From: Prosthecobacter debontii
GTDB taxonomy: Bacteria > Verrucomicrobiota > Verrucomicrobiia > Verrucomicrobiales > Verrucomicrobiaceae
Assembly: GCF_900167535.1 (NCBI RefSeq)
Contig: NZ_FUYE01000004.1
Span: 226,709-290,708 of the forward strand
Direction of reading: 5' to 3'
DNA: 64,000 bases
Numbering within the stretch: the first letter of the stretch is position 1; every line of letters starts with the position of its first letter. Below, one piece after another: positions 44,964 through 54,092 of this stretch. The notes under the pieces were generated by a model that saw only the letters and a program-made list of their open reading frames with translations, was not told the origin of the DNA and searched no databases. The position numbers and the translations under genes are program-made.

Positions 44964-44976
44964 AATATTGTTAGGC

Positions 44977-46059
44977 ATGACGGCCGATCCTTACACCCCC
45001 ATGACACCGGAGCAGGTCCGCCTGCTGCGGGATCGACTCCACACCCAGGGGAAGAAACTCGTCTTCACCAATGGTGTCTTTGATATCCTGCATGCCGGGC
45101 ATGTGCGTTATCTCAATGAGGCGCGTGCTCTTGGAGATGCGATGGTGATTGCACTGAATTCAGATGCATCCGTGCGGGAGTTGAAAGGGCCGACGCGGCC
45201 CGTCAATCACGAAAACGACCGTGCCGAGGTCCTGGCCGCCTTGCGAGCTGTCGATGCTGTCGTGGTCTTTGGAGATAAGCGTGCCACGGCTTTGATTGAG
45301 ACCATTCAGCCTCATATCTACGCCAAAGGTGGAGATTACACCGTGGACTCTCTGAATCCCGAGGAGCGCGCAGCTCTCGACTCTGTGGGGGCTGAAATTC
45401 ATATTCTGCCACTGGTGCCAGGCCGCTCCACCACCAGCACCATTCAGCGAATGACGTCGGATGCATCAAAAGGCCGTTTGCGCCTCGGTGTCCTCGGTTC
45501 AGGCGAAGGCTCTAATTTTCGCGCTATCCTGGCGGCGATCACTTCCGGCCAACTCGAAGCCGATGTGGCGGTGGCCATTTCCGATGTGGCGGATTCTAAG
45601 TTTTTACAGACCGCTAGGTCGGCTGGTATTCCCGCGATTCATGTCGATCCTGGTTCGCATCCTAAACGCTTCGGTGAAGCTGCGCAGAAAGAGGTCGCTG
45701 ATCACCTCCAACGTGCTCGGGTGGATGTGGTGGTGTTGATCGGTTTCATGCGTATTCTCAAGGAGCCGACCTTAAGCCAGTATTCAGGGCGCATCGTTAA
45801 CGTGCATCCATCTCTACTACCGAAGCATAAAGGCGCAAATGCCCCACAACTCGCCATCGAGGCCGAAGATTGTGAATCGGGTTGCACCGTTCATCTCGTC
45901 ACCGCCGAGATCGATGCTGGGCGAATTCTAGCGCAAGCCTCTGTGCCGATTCTGCCGGGAGATACTCCCGAGATCCTTCATTCCCGAATCAAAGAGCAAG
46001 AACATCGGCTGCTCCCGCGCGTGCTATCGGAGTGGAAGAAGCATGTTTCGGCCATTTGA
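44977..46059 (+). CDS. Fusion of an HldE/RfaE-type cytidylyltransferase and a PurN-type formyltransferase
   Basis: A 360-aa two-domain protein. Residues about 15-150 match the ADP-heptose synthase C-terminal nucleotidyltransferase, with 'TNGVFDILHAGHVRYLNEAR' (the H-x-G-H site) and 'PLVPGRSTTSTIQ' at its end. Residues about 166-360 match phosphoribosylglycinamide formyltransferase: 'RLGVLGSGEGSNFRAILAAI', catalytic Asn and His in 'IVNVHPSLLP', and Asp in 'VTAEIDAGRI'. Both active sites look intact. The start at 44977 is preferred over 44917, which overlaps the epimerase. The fusion joins lipopolysaccharide-sugar and purine pathways, an unusual pair. Confidence 0.9.
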   Translation: MTADPYTPMTPEQVRLLRDRLHTQGKKLVFTNGVFDILHAGHVRYLNEARALGDAMVIALNSDASVRELKGPTRPVNHENDRAEVLAALRAVDAVVVFGDKRATALIETIQPHIYAKGGDYTVDSLNPEERAALDSVGAEIHILPLVPGRSTTSTIQRMTSDASKGRLRLGVLGSGEGSNFRAILAAITSGQLEADVAVAISDVADSKFLQTARSAGIPAIHVDPGSHPKRFGEAAQKEVADHLQRARVDVVVLIGFMRILKEPTLSQYSGRIVNVHPSLLPKHKGANAPQLAIEAEDCESGCTVHLVTAEIDAGRILAQASVPILPGDTPEILHSRIKEQEHRLLPRVLSEWKKHVSAI

Positions 46060-46179
46060 TAATGTGGTCGAAGGTGGACGATTTTAGCTAATCTTAGGGC
46101 CTCTCAGCGACTGCTATCCCGCAGAGATGTGAAAGTCGGATGTAACAAGCCCACCTCAGCATCGTTTCCAGCGGCACAT

Positions 46180-47643
46180 ATGATGAGGTGCGTTTTACTC
46201 TTGGTGTTGGGGCTCGTGTGTCAGTTAGGGCAGGCTGCAGGGCCTAACTTGGTTTGGATCATTGCCGATGACATGTCGCCGGACACTGGGGCTTACGGTG
46301 CCGTGGGGGTGAAGACGCCGAACCTGGACCGTCTCGCCCACGAGGGGCGGCGTTATACCCGAGCCTATGCCTCGGCTCCGGTGTGCAGTTCTTCGCGGTC
46401 CGCCTTCATCCTGGGTTGTTATCAGACCACGACCGGACTCCAGGCCCATGATGTGGAGAATCCGCAACCCTTAGCAACTCCCTACAAGCCCATCCCGACC
46501 CTGCTGCGTGAGGCGGGCTGGTTTGTCACCAATGCCGTGGCACCCGGCAGTAAGAAGAAGGTGCCCAAGACCCATTACAACTTCGCTCACGATCCCAAGG
46601 TGCTCTTCGATGGCAATGACTGGACGCAGCGTAAGCCGGAGCAGCCCTTCTTTGCTCAATTCCAAATCTCCGAGCCTCACCGGCCATTCCCCATCCCCGA
46701 GAGCTACGATGAAGAGGCTCTGCGTAAGATTCAGCTGCCACCCAACTACCCAGATCACCCCCTGACACGCCGTGACTGGTATGCCTATCAACGCAGCGTG
46801 GAGGTGGTGGACCAGCGGGTGGGAGCTATCCTCGATCAACTGGAGAAAGCGGGCGAACTGGAAAACACCATCGTCATGTTCTTCGCCGATCATGGTCGCC
46901 CGATGCCCTGGGGCAAGCAATGGCTCAGTGTCGAAGGTCTTCAGGTGCCCTTGCTCATTCGCGGTCCCGGACTCGGGGCTGGAGAGGTGGAGGAGCGGCT
47001 CGTCAGTCTCATTGACCTTGCTCCCTCCATGCTGGAACTCGCTGGCCTGCCCATTCCTGAATGGATGCAGGGCCGCCCTCTGCTGAAGAACAGCTTTCCG
47101 GATCGCACCGTCATCTTCGCGGCGAGAGATCGCTGTGGTGATGCGGAGGACCGCATCCGCGCGGTCATTACTCCTGGCCAACTCTTCGTCAAAAACTTCC
47201 ATCCCGAGCTGCCTTACCTGAATTGGTCTGGCTACAAAGAGGCCAGCTATCCCGGCATGCCCCTCATCCGCGAGCTGAAGAAGATCGGTGCTCTCTCTCC
47301 GATGCAGGCCCGCTACACGCGGGAGAGGCGCGAGCCCCTGGAGCTCTACGATCTGGAGGCCGATCCTACCGGTCTGGTCAATGTGGTCAAAGACCCCCAG
47401 CAGAGCCAGCGCCTCGCCCATCTCCAGGCGGACCTGGACGCGTGGGTCACCACGAGCGGAGATCGCGGTGCGCTGCCCGACCCACCGACCGAGCCTTCTC
47501 TGGAGCAGATCAAGCACGATAAAAAGCAGGACTACCTGCGCACCTGGGCCAAGCGCGGATTCAAGGACGAGCCTAGCGATGCCCAGCGCCTCACCTGGTG
47601 GCTGCACCAGTATGGGCTCCCAGAAAAGGAGCCTCTGAACTGA
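46180..47643 (+). CDS. Secreted sulfatase (heparan N-sulfatase/S1-like)
   Basis: A 487-aa secreted sulfatase. It has a signal peptide (residues 1-20), metal ligands in 'LVWIIADDMSPDTGAYG', and the formylglycine site 'APVCSSSRSAF' (C-S-S-S-R, near residue 66), where many relatives have C-x-P-S-R. 'FFADHGRPMPWGKQW' (D-H-G, near 245) supplies the other metal residues. 'QFQISEPHRPFPIPE' is typical of N-sulphoglucosamine sulphohydrolase-like members. A formylglycine-generating enzyme is not in the window. The start may also be the next ATG at 46183. Confidence 0.9.
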   Translation: MMRCVLLLVLGLVCQLGQAAGPNLVWIIADDMSPDTGAYGAVGVKTPNLDRLAHEGRRYTRAYASAPVCSSSRSAFILGCYQTTTGLQAHDVENPQPLATPYKPIPTLLREAGWFVTNAVAPGSKKKVPKTHYNFAHDPKVLFDGNDWTQRKPEQPFFAQFQISEPHRPFPIPESYDEEALRKIQLPPNYPDHPLTRRDWYAYQRSVEVVDQRVGAILDQLEKAGELENTIVMFFADHGRPMPWGKQWLSVEGLQVPLLIRGPGLGAGEVEERLVSLIDLAPSMLELAGLPIPEWMQGRPLLKNSFPDRTVIFAARDRCGDAEDRIRAVITPGQLFVKNFHPELPYLNWSGYKEASYPGMPLIRELKKIGALSPMQARYTRERREPLELYDLEADPTGLVNVVKDPQQSQRLAHLQADLDAWVTTSGDRGALPDPPTEPSLEQIKHDKKQDYLRTWAKRGFKDEPSDAQRLTWWLHQYGLPEKEPLN

Positions 47644-47683
47644 CCTAGCTCGACAAACCCATGGTGCCTGTCTAGCTTGGCCC

Positions 47684-48244
47684 ATGCGGCTCATCTCAGG
47701 CAGTGCCGGGGGCATTCCCCTGGAAGTTCCGAAAAGCGTCACCCGTCCCACTCAGGACCGGGTAAAGCAGGCTATCTTCAACATGCTGGGTGAGCTCGTC
47801 CCAGAGGCCACCGTATTGGATGTCTTCGCCGGGTCTGGAGCTCTGGGACTGGAGTGTCTCAGCCGTGGAGCTGCCAGTGCCACCTTCATTGAGCAGGATC
47901 GCGGTGCCTGTGAGGTCATCCGCAAGAACATCGCCAAGACAAGACTGGAAGGTGCCACCCTTCGCCAGGGGGACGTCTTCAAGCTTCTCCCTCAGCTCGT
48001 TACCCAAGGGGCCACGTTCGATCTCATCCTGGCCGATCCTCCCTATGCTCATCGTCCGGGTGAGGAGGACATCGCTCGCAAGCTTGCCCTGGAGCCCGCT
48101 TTGCAAACTCTCCTCGTCCCTGGCGGCAGTCTGGTGCTGGAGTGCATGGTCACACGCCAGCCTGCCACGGATTGGGGCTGCTGGGAACTCGTGCGCGACC
48201 GTGAATATGGCAGCACGCGCATCCTCTGGCTGAGAAAGCGGTAG
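47684..48244 (+). CDS. rsmD: 16S rRNA (guanine-N2)-methyltransferase RsmD
   Basis: A 186-aa methyltransferase that modifies G966 of 16S rRNA. It has the RsmD start 'MRLISGSAGGIPLEVPK' and 'RPTQDRVKQAIFNML', the SAM motif 'VLDVFAGSGALGLECLSRG' (near 44-62), the acidic residue in 'FIEQDR' and the catalytic 'ADPPYAH' (near 118). Normal length. It is followed after 20 bp by waaA on the same strand. Confidence 0.94.
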   Translation: MRLISGSAGGIPLEVPKSVTRPTQDRVKQAIFNMLGELVPEATVLDVFAGSGALGLECLSRGAASATFIEQDRGACEVIRKNIAKTRLEGATLRQGDVFKLLPQLVTQGATFDLILADPPYAHRPGEEDIARKLALEPALQTLLVPGGSLVLECMVTRQPATDWGCWELVRDREYGSTRILWLRKR

Positions 48245-48264
48245 CTTCCCGGCAGAGTGATGGC

Positions 48265-49590
48265 ATGGAAACCCGCTCCCGAATGTCCCTGACCCTCAGT
48301 CTCCTCATCTACAATCTGCTCCTCCCCGTGGGTCTGCTTTTCATGCTGCCCGGGGCCATCCGTAAAATGCGCCAGCGCGGGGGGCGCTGGAGTGATCTCT
48401 GGCAGCGCTTCGGTTTCCTCTCGGCGGAGCATCAGCGTCTTATCGCCATCCTGCCGCCGGGAACCTCCCGCCTCTGGATGCACGCGGTCAGCGTCGGGGA
48501 GGTCGGCATCGCGACCAAGCTCATCACCGCCATGCTCCGCCAGCAGCCTGGGCTGGGCATCGTCCTCACCACCACCACCCCGACTGGCTACGCTCTAGCG
48601 ACTGAGTTTGCGCAACGTCAATCGGGCCGTCTCGTCGTTCTTTACTCCCCGCTGGATCTTCCAGGCGTCGGACGTCGTTTCATTCAGGCCCTCGCCCCCT
48701 CTCAGATCGTCCTCGTGGAGGCGGAGGTTTGGCCGAATCTCGTCGCCACCGCCCGCCGCCAGAGCATCCCGGTTTCCCTCGTCAATGCCCGCCTCTCGGC
48801 GCGCTCCGAGCGTCGCTTCCAGCAGCTCGGCTTTTTGATCAAACCTGTCTTCTCTATGCTCCATCAGGTGCTCGTCCAGGAGCCGGAGGATGTCGCCCGT
48901 TGGACCGCTCTGGCCGTGCCTGCCGAGCGCATCCACCACACCGGCAGCATCAAGTTCGATCCCCAGGGCGCTGCCGCTGATCCCGCCCAGGTGCAGACCC
49001 TCCAGGGCATTCTTCAAACCGCAGGCATCCGGGCCGATCAACCGGTGCTCCTCCTGGCCAGCACCCATCCAGGCGAGGAAGCCCTGCTCGCCCAGATGAC
49101 CCAACGCCTGCGCCAGAGTCACCCTTGCCTCGCCCTCCTCATCGTGCCTCGCCATGTCGAGCGTGCCGCCGCTTTGGTGGAGGAACTGGCCAGTCTTGGC
49201 ATCCCCGTCCAGCGCCGCAGCCAGATTACCGGTCCCTGCTCCACCCTCCTTATCGACACCACCGGCGAGCTTCGTGCTTGGCAGGAACTCGCCACTCTCG
49301 TGGTCGTCGGCAAAAGCTTCCTCGCCACGGGCGGGCAAAACCCCGCCGAGGCTGTCATGGCACGTAAACCCGTGCTCTTCGGCCCTCACATGGAGAACTT
49401 TCAGGCCCTTATCGAGCTTCTGCTCGCCCAGGAAGGAGCCGTCCAGGTGCCCGACATCAGCATGCTGGAGCAATCCCTGGATCACCTCCTCCTCACCCCT
49501 GCCGAGTGCGCTCGCCTCGGAGTCAACGGCCACGCTGCCCTAGCCCGGCACGAGGGTGCCACCCTGAAGACTGTGCAGCATCTGCTGTGA
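48265..49590 (+). CDS. waaA: 3-deoxy-D-manno-octulosonic acid (Kdo) transferase
   Basis: A 441-aa glycosyltransferase that adds Kdo to lipid A precursors at the inner membrane. It has an N-terminal anchor helix (about 8-30), 'LWMHAVSVGEVGIATKLI' (near 70; the catalytic Glu of 'S-x-G-E'), 'LVEAEVWPNLV' (near 150), 'GSIKFD' (near 227) and the C-terminal GT-B signature 'SFLATGGQNPAEAVMARKPV'. Its presence indicates an outer membrane with lipopolysaccharide. It converges on trmD. Confidence 0.94.
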   Translation: METRSRMSLTLSLLIYNLLLPVGLLFMLPGAIRKMRQRGGRWSDLWQRFGFLSAEHQRLIAILPPGTSRLWMHAVSVGEVGIATKLITAMLRQQPGLGIVLTTTTPTGYALATEFAQRQSGRLVVLYSPLDLPGVGRRFIQALAPSQIVLVEAEVWPNLVATARRQSIPVSLVNARLSARSERRFQQLGFLIKPVFSMLHQVLVQEPEDVARWTALAVPAERIHHTGSIKFDPQGAAADPAQVQTLQGILQTAGIRADQPVLLLASTHPGEEALLAQMTQRLRQSHPCLALLIVPRHVERAAALVEELASLGIPVQRRSQITGPCSTLLIDTTGELRAWQELATLVVVGKSFLATGGQNPAEAVMARKPVLFGPHMENFQALIELLLAQEGAVQVPDISMLEQSLDHLLLTPAECARLGVNGHAALARHEGATLKTVQHLL

Positions 49591-49613
49591 CTGATCTTGG
49601 GAGTATTTTCCTT

Positions 49614-50291
49614 TCAGGAGCCTCCAAATAGATCTGGGCGTATTTTCTTCGTTCGTTCGATTGCTTGGTGGTGACGCCACTCGGCGATCTTGGCGTGATT
49701 ACCGCTCAGAAGGACATCCGGCACACGTAAGCCTTGGAATTCAGCGGGTTTTGTATAATGGGGTGCTTCAAGAAGACCGACAGAGCCGAAAGACTCTTCC
49801 ACTGCACTCAGGTCATCGCCCAGGACTCCGGGCAGCAAGCGCACGATCGCATCCATCACCACGACTGCAGCGATGGCTCCATTCGTCAGCACATAGTCGC
49901 CCAGGCTCAACTCCTCATCCACCCAATGATCGACAACCCTCTGGTCGATCCCCTCGTAGTGGCCCGAAAGAAATATCAGATGCTTTTCGCCTGCTAATCG
50001 TTGTGCATCGGATTGTTTGAACGGCTTGCCGGCAGGAGACATTAAGATCACGCGGCTGGTCTCGGTATGTACTTTTTCCAAAGCAGCAAATAGCGGTTCC
50101 GGTCTCAAAAGCATGCCTTGCCCACCTCCGTAAGGAGTGTCATCGACCTGTTTATGCCTACCCAGTCCATGATCACGCAGATCATAAACACCCAACGAGA
50201 TCGCCCCCTTTTCTTGGGCTCGCCCCATGATGCTGGTGCTCATTGGCACGGTGATAAGTTCTGGGAAAAGAGTGATGATGTCTAAACGCAC
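49614..50291 (-). CDS. trmD: tRNA (guanine37-N1)-methyltransferase
   Basis: A 225-aa SPOUT methyltransferase that methylates G37 of tRNAs to prevent frameshifting. It has the start 'VRLDIITLFPELITVP', 'VDDTPYGGGQGMLLRPEPLF' and the trefoil knot 'FLSGHYEGIDQRVVDHWVDE' followed by 'LSLGDYVLTNGAIAAVVVMD'. The best start is GTG at 50291, since family members begin directly with this strand; the frame is open upstream to 50450 but without homology. rplS and rimM, its usual neighbours, are not here. Confidence 0.94.
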   Translation of the reverse strand: MRLDIITLFPELITVPMSTSIMGRAQEKGAISLGVYDLRDHGLGRHKQVDDTPYGGGQGMLLRPEPLFAALEKVHTETSRVILMSPAGKPFKQSDAQRLAGEKHLIFLSGHYEGIDQRVVDHWVDEELSLGDYVLTNGAIAAVVVMDAIVRLLPGVLGDDLSAVEESFGSVGLLEAPHYTKPAEFQGLRVPDVLLSGNHAKIAEWRHHQAIERTKKIRPDLFGGS

Positions 50292-50490
50292 CCTGAAGCT
50301 ATGGCTTGGAGCCAAGGGGTGCGCAAGTTGGGAGCCGCACATCAACCCAGCCTGAGGCCCGTAGAGCGCATTCTCCCGATGCCAGGCCTTTTCCTCTCGG
50401 AACATTAAGAAAGCTCGGTTCTTGGCGTGGTCTTCTAACTCCTCTTCCAATCGCTCTATTCAGAGTATTGTCTAAAAATTCAGTTGGAGG

Positions 50491-51192
50491 TCACGCTTGA
50501 GCCACCGCACGGCGAGATTCGATCCATCGAATGGCGAATCGAACCACAGCAGAACCATCTTCCATCTTCAACTTTGTTCGGATATTGGAACGATGCACGT
50601 CCACGGTCTTTGTACTGATATGAAGAGCGTCAGCGACTTGATGAGTGCTTTTGCCTTCACCAATCAGTTGGAAGACTTCAAACTCACGATCCGTGAGGAC
50701 TTCCAAGCCGTCGTCACTATCGCGGCGAGGGCCATTGGTATAAACCTTGATCATCTGTTCTGACATCGCTTCACTGAGCCAAGTGCCGCCGTCTGCGATC
50801 CGGTGGAGGGCTCGCTCATAGATGTCGTGAGAGACATTTTTCATGACATAGCCTTTTGCACCTGCCTTCAGAGCTCGAAGAGCATAATAAGTCTCGTCAT
50901 GCATTGACATCATCAGGATGGGCAATTCGGGATACAAGGCATGAATATCTTTGACCACTTCAATGCCGTTTCGATCCGGGAGTGTGATATCCATGATGAG
51001 AATATCGGGTCGCTCGTTCTCAAGCTGCAGCATGGCATCTCGTGCATCTTCGGATGTCCAGCAGCAATCGAAGTCGGGAAGGCTATCGATGAAGACTTTC
51101 ATGCCTCCACGCATCATGGTGTGGTCGTCCACAATCGCAACGCGTCGGGGTTTATGAAGCGGGGCATCGGAGGGAGATTGAGCGTAAGCCAT
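50491..51192 (-). CDS. NarL/FixJ-type response regulator
   Basis: A 233-aa protein with an N-terminal receiver domain (residues about 16-135: 'VAIVDDHTMMRGGMKVFI', phospho-Asp in 'ILIMDITLPDRNG', Lys in 'GYVMKNVS') and a C-terminal LuxR-type HTH (about 165-225: 'LTDREFEVFQLIGEGKSTHQ', 'ISTKTVDVHRSNIRTKL'). It is the last gene of a three-gene operon and is very likely activated by the kinase 11 bp upstream. Confidence 0.94.
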   Translation of the reverse strand: MAYAQSPSDAPLHKPRRVAIVDDHTMMRGGMKVFIDSLPDFDCCWTSEDARDAMLQLENERPDILIMDITLPDRNGIEVVKDIHALYPELPILMMSMHDETYYALRALKAGAKGYVMKNVSHDIYERALHRIADGGTWLSEAMSEQMIKVYTNGPRRDSDDGLEVLTDREFEVFQLIGEGKSTHQVADALHISTKTVDVHRSNIRTKLKMEDGSAVVRFAIRWIESRRAVAQA

Positions 51193-51203
51193 AAATGGTT
51201 AGG

Positions 51204-52958
51204 TTAGCTTGGGATATTCTCTTGAAGAGGGATTTCACAGATGGCCAAGGTGCCATGGGCCTGAGGGAGCGGGCGAAAGATCAACGTAGCCTCAAGGGCA
51301 TCCACTCTCTGCTGTACTAAGTATAGACCCATTCCGGGCGATTTTGGTTCAGATCGAGGTTCGAAGCTGATACCATCATGTGAGATCTCCAAGTGCAGGC
51401 TATCTTCCATTTGAGCCAAACTGATCTCAATCCACGTTCCATGAGAATGTTTAGCCGCATTGGTGGAGAGTTCTTGAGCGATGCGATAGATCTGTGCAGC
51501 CGTCTCAGGAGCGATCAGACCTTCGACGGGATCACAAGAAGCCGTGCAGCGCAGTCCGAAAGCTCGCGCAAGGAACGCAGCCAACTCATTCAAGGCTTGC
51601 GGTAAGGCTTCTGAACCGACGGCAACGGGGGCAAGGCCTTTGGCAAAACGACGAGCGATATCTGTGGCTTCCGCCAGTTCATGTTCCAGGTCTCCAGCCA
51701 GCTTGGCTTGAGGTAATGAGGCGCGCGTTAAAATGCTTTGTAATACTCCGGTCTTCAGGTGAGCCGCAGCGAGGCGTTGACAGACATCATCATGAAGGTC
51801 TTGGCCAATGCGGCGGCGTTCTTGTTCGGCAATTTCAATCAATTGGCGTTCCAGTCGTTTGCGTTCAGTGATGTCGATCATGACTCCCATGACTTGGAGA
51901 TCTCCATACGGCTCATTGGGTTTGCGGATTGAGAAACAACGACAATTCATCCATCGCACTGTTTCTGAATATTCGATGCGGATTTCCAGGTCCACCTCAC
52001 CCGCTTGATGTCTGAGCCTCCGAAGCGTGTTGAGCACCTTGCGACGATCTTCTTTTATGACTCCATGCAGCCATTCCCAACGCTGATGAGCGAGTCTGGC
52101 CGAGCTTCGGCCCCAAAGCCGTTCATAGGATGGATTGACATAAATGGCTTCTCCTTTTCGCGCAGGAGCCACCCAAAAGACGTCACGCATGCTCGCTGCA
52201 ATGTGGCGGAATCGTTGCTCTGTAGCACGCAGCCTCTTGACTGCTTCCATAAAGCTCTGAGACACTTTGGTCAGTTCGTCTGAACCTTTGATCGTATCCT
52301 CATCGTCTTGATCCCAGCCGATTTTCTGAGCTTGTTCGATAATGTGCGAAACACGATCTGTGACTGTAATATGAAGGATGGACCACAATAACAGGCATCC
52401 CCCAAAGAGGGCGCAGGCCTCTGCAACCGAGTCGTAAAAAACCTGTTCGCGAGCGGCTTCCATGGCACTCCCAAGGTCGTACTCGAGGATGACAGTTCCT
52501 TTCGTCATACCGCCATCCACATCCCAAAAAGGGTAAGCAGCGATCATGCGGCGACCCTCTTCGATCTCTTCAATGCGCCCCTCCATTTTCTTGCGAATTT
52601 TTTCAAGCATGGATGCCGCTGCCGCAACGGGGGTTTGGCTTAAATGCAAGCCTCTCCATTGTTGTTCAGCGGCATGTCGAACGATGTCATTGCCATCACA
52701 GATCACCGCGTGGAGGAGGTTAGGATCGACCGAGGTATAACCAATCACAAGATCGGCCGATTGAGGGAGGTGACGTCGTAAAAAATGTTGAGCGAGGCCT
52801 GACAGGCGAGAGCCCTCGCTGTAAGCATTCAAACGCATCTGTGAGCGCTTGGTTGAAACATCCCGAAAGTATTGGCGGGTAACACTGATGGTGATGATGA
52901 AGATGCCAAACGCAAACACCAGTGCGGATAGGCGGAACTGGAGCGTGCTGAATCTCAT
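51204..52958 (-). CDS. NarX-type sensor histidine kinase with PAS domain
   Basis: A 584-aa membrane kinase. It has a first TM helix (about 8-28), a periplasmic domain (about 30-175), a second TM helix (about 180-200), a linker helix of HAMP type and a PAS/PAC domain (about 245-365: 'DVFWVAPARKGEAIYVNPSY', 'IDITERKRLERQL'). The HisKA_3 dimerisation domain carries the phospho-His in 'RRIGQDLHDDVCQRLAA', followed by a HATPase domain ('AQELSTNAAKHSHG', 'GMGLYLVQQRVDAL'). Its start overlaps the stop of the binding-protein gene by 4 bp (ATGA). Confidence 0.93.
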   Translation of the reverse strand: MRFSTLQFRLSALVFAFGIFIITISVTRQYFRDVSTKRSQMRLNAYSEGSRLSGLAQHFLRRHLPQSADLVIGYTSVDPNLLHAVICDGNDIVRHAAEQQWRGLHLSQTPVAAAASMLEKIRKKMEGRIEEIEEGRRMIAAYPFWDVDGGMTKGTVILEYDLGSAMEAAREQVFYDSVAEACALFGGCLLLWSILHITVTDRVSHIIEQAQKIGWDQDDEDTIKGSDELTKVSQSFMEAVKRLRATEQRFRHIAASMRDVFWVAPARKGEAIYVNPSYERLWGRSSARLAHQRWEWLHGVIKEDRRKVLNTLRRLRHQAGEVDLEIRIEYSETVRWMNCRCFSIRKPNEPYGDLQVMGVMIDITERKRLERQLIEIAEQERRRIGQDLHDDVCQRLAAAHLKTGVLQSILTRASLPQAKLAGDLEHELAEATDIARRFAKGLAPVAVGSEALPQALNELAAFLARAFGLRCTASCDPVEGLIAPETAAQIYRIAQELSTNAAKHSHGTWIEISLAQMEDSLHLEISHDGISFEPRSEPKSPGMGLYLVQQRVDALEATLIFRPLPQAHGTLAICEIPLQENIPS

Positions 52959-53947
52959 GGTTCCGAACCTCCTTTCACAAAGTTTGCGTCCAGCAATCCC
53001 TGAAGCGGAACATCTTCATCCAGGAGACCCTGAGCTTTCATAAACGTGGCCGTCTTGCTAAGTGCAGATTCCAGGCTTTCCGAACCTGGCGTCAGGAGGC
53101 GTATGTTTGCTTCTCGGCTGATATCGACGATGCGGTTGACGACCCGTTGAAATTCAATCCTGTTAAGACGCTCCCGCCGTAACACTGCGGCCATGGCAGT
53201 TTCGGGCTTGCCTGAGCGTAGCACAGGCAAGGTGGCAAAATGTATTTTAATCAGGCTTCGAAGTTCTGCCTGCCGATCCGTGGTGAGGTCCTGTCTGACA
53301 ACGAGTACCCGATAGAGATCCGCAGGGATTTGCTCGGAATCGGTTAAAACATGAGCACCTTTTTTCAGTAAGCGTTCCCGAATAGGATCATTGGTAACTA
53401 GGGCATCGAGCTCTTTTTGCTCGAAGGCATTTTCTGCTTCAGCCAAGTTCAGTGGAACAAGTGTGACGTCTGATGTGGTTAGGCCGACACTGTGCAATGC
53501 TTTGGCTAAAAAATATTCCCCTGAGGCACGCAGTTCCACTCCCACACGTTTTCCACGGATATCGGTCAGCTTGGTCAAGTCGGGGAGTGAGACAATGGCA
53601 TCGCCTCCTTGTGGGAGGCCTAAAACGAGGATGGCTTTGATGGCATGGCCGCCGGATCGGAGCCGCAGCATTTCATCCAACGTCATCACCGCACCGTCCA
53701 CCACGCGGTTTTCAAAGGCCATCATCGTGGCGGATGTCCAAGAGAGTTCGACAAAGTTGAAGCGTGAGTCGAGGAAGCCGCCTTGTTCCCGTGCTAAGGT
53801 CAGTGTTTCCATGCCTGGCCACACACCGACAGCCAAAGTAAAGGGTCGATTTTCCTTAGGTTCTGGCCAGAGTAAGGCCAGCATGCAAAGCAACAAGCCC
53901 ATTCCAGCGACACTCAGAGCGGTGGCACGTGGTCCCAGTTTGATCAT
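52955..53947 (-). CDS. NMT1/TauA-like periplasmic binding protein linked to a kinase
   Basis: A 330-aa protein with an N-terminal signal or anchor helix (about 8-27) and the two-lobe binding fold of NitT/TauT-type ABC solute receptors ('LAVGVWPGMETLTLAREQGG', 'GAVMTLDEMLRLRSGG', 'DIRGKRVGVELRASGEYFLA'). No ABC permease or ATPase gene is adjacent. Instead it opens an operon with a histidine kinase and a response regulator. It is therefore probably a sensor receptor passing ligand occupancy to the kinase. The ligand may be a sulfonate, nitrate or thiamine-precursor-like molecule, but this cannot be read off. Confidence 0.83.
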   Translation of the reverse strand: MIKLGPRATALSVAGMGLLLCMLALLWPEPKENRPFTLAVGVWPGMETLTLAREQGGFLDSRFNFVELSWTSATMMAFENRVVDGAVMTLDEMLRLRSGGHAIKAILVLGLPQGGDAIVSLPDLTKLTDIRGKRVGVELRASGEYFLAKALHSVGLTTSDVTLVPLNLAEAENAFEQKELDALVTNDPIRERLLKKGAHVLTDSEQIPADLYRVLVVRQDLTTDRQAELRSLIKIHFATLPVLRSGKPETAMAAVLRRERLNRIEFQRVVNRIVDISREANIRLLTPGSESLESALSKTATFMKAQGLLDEDVPLQGLLDANFVKGGSEP

Positions 53948-54092
53948 CAGCGTCGAATTATACCTGAAAATCCATTCGAATGCCGCATTCTTCTGCTTTA
54001 GCCCAGCCTAAAGCAATCTTTTGCTATTCGCAGAGACTGAACCGTGGCCCCCAGGTTGGGGGCATGCGTATGTTTTATTCCGACCATCCATC

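Noticed and set aside
46471..47751. 426-codon open frame on the minus strand
   Set aside because: Antisense to the sulfatase gene; long only because of codon bias in the high-GC opposite strand.
48595..49533. 312-codon open frame on the minus strand
   Set aside because: Antisense to waaA, which has complete family motifs and normal length.
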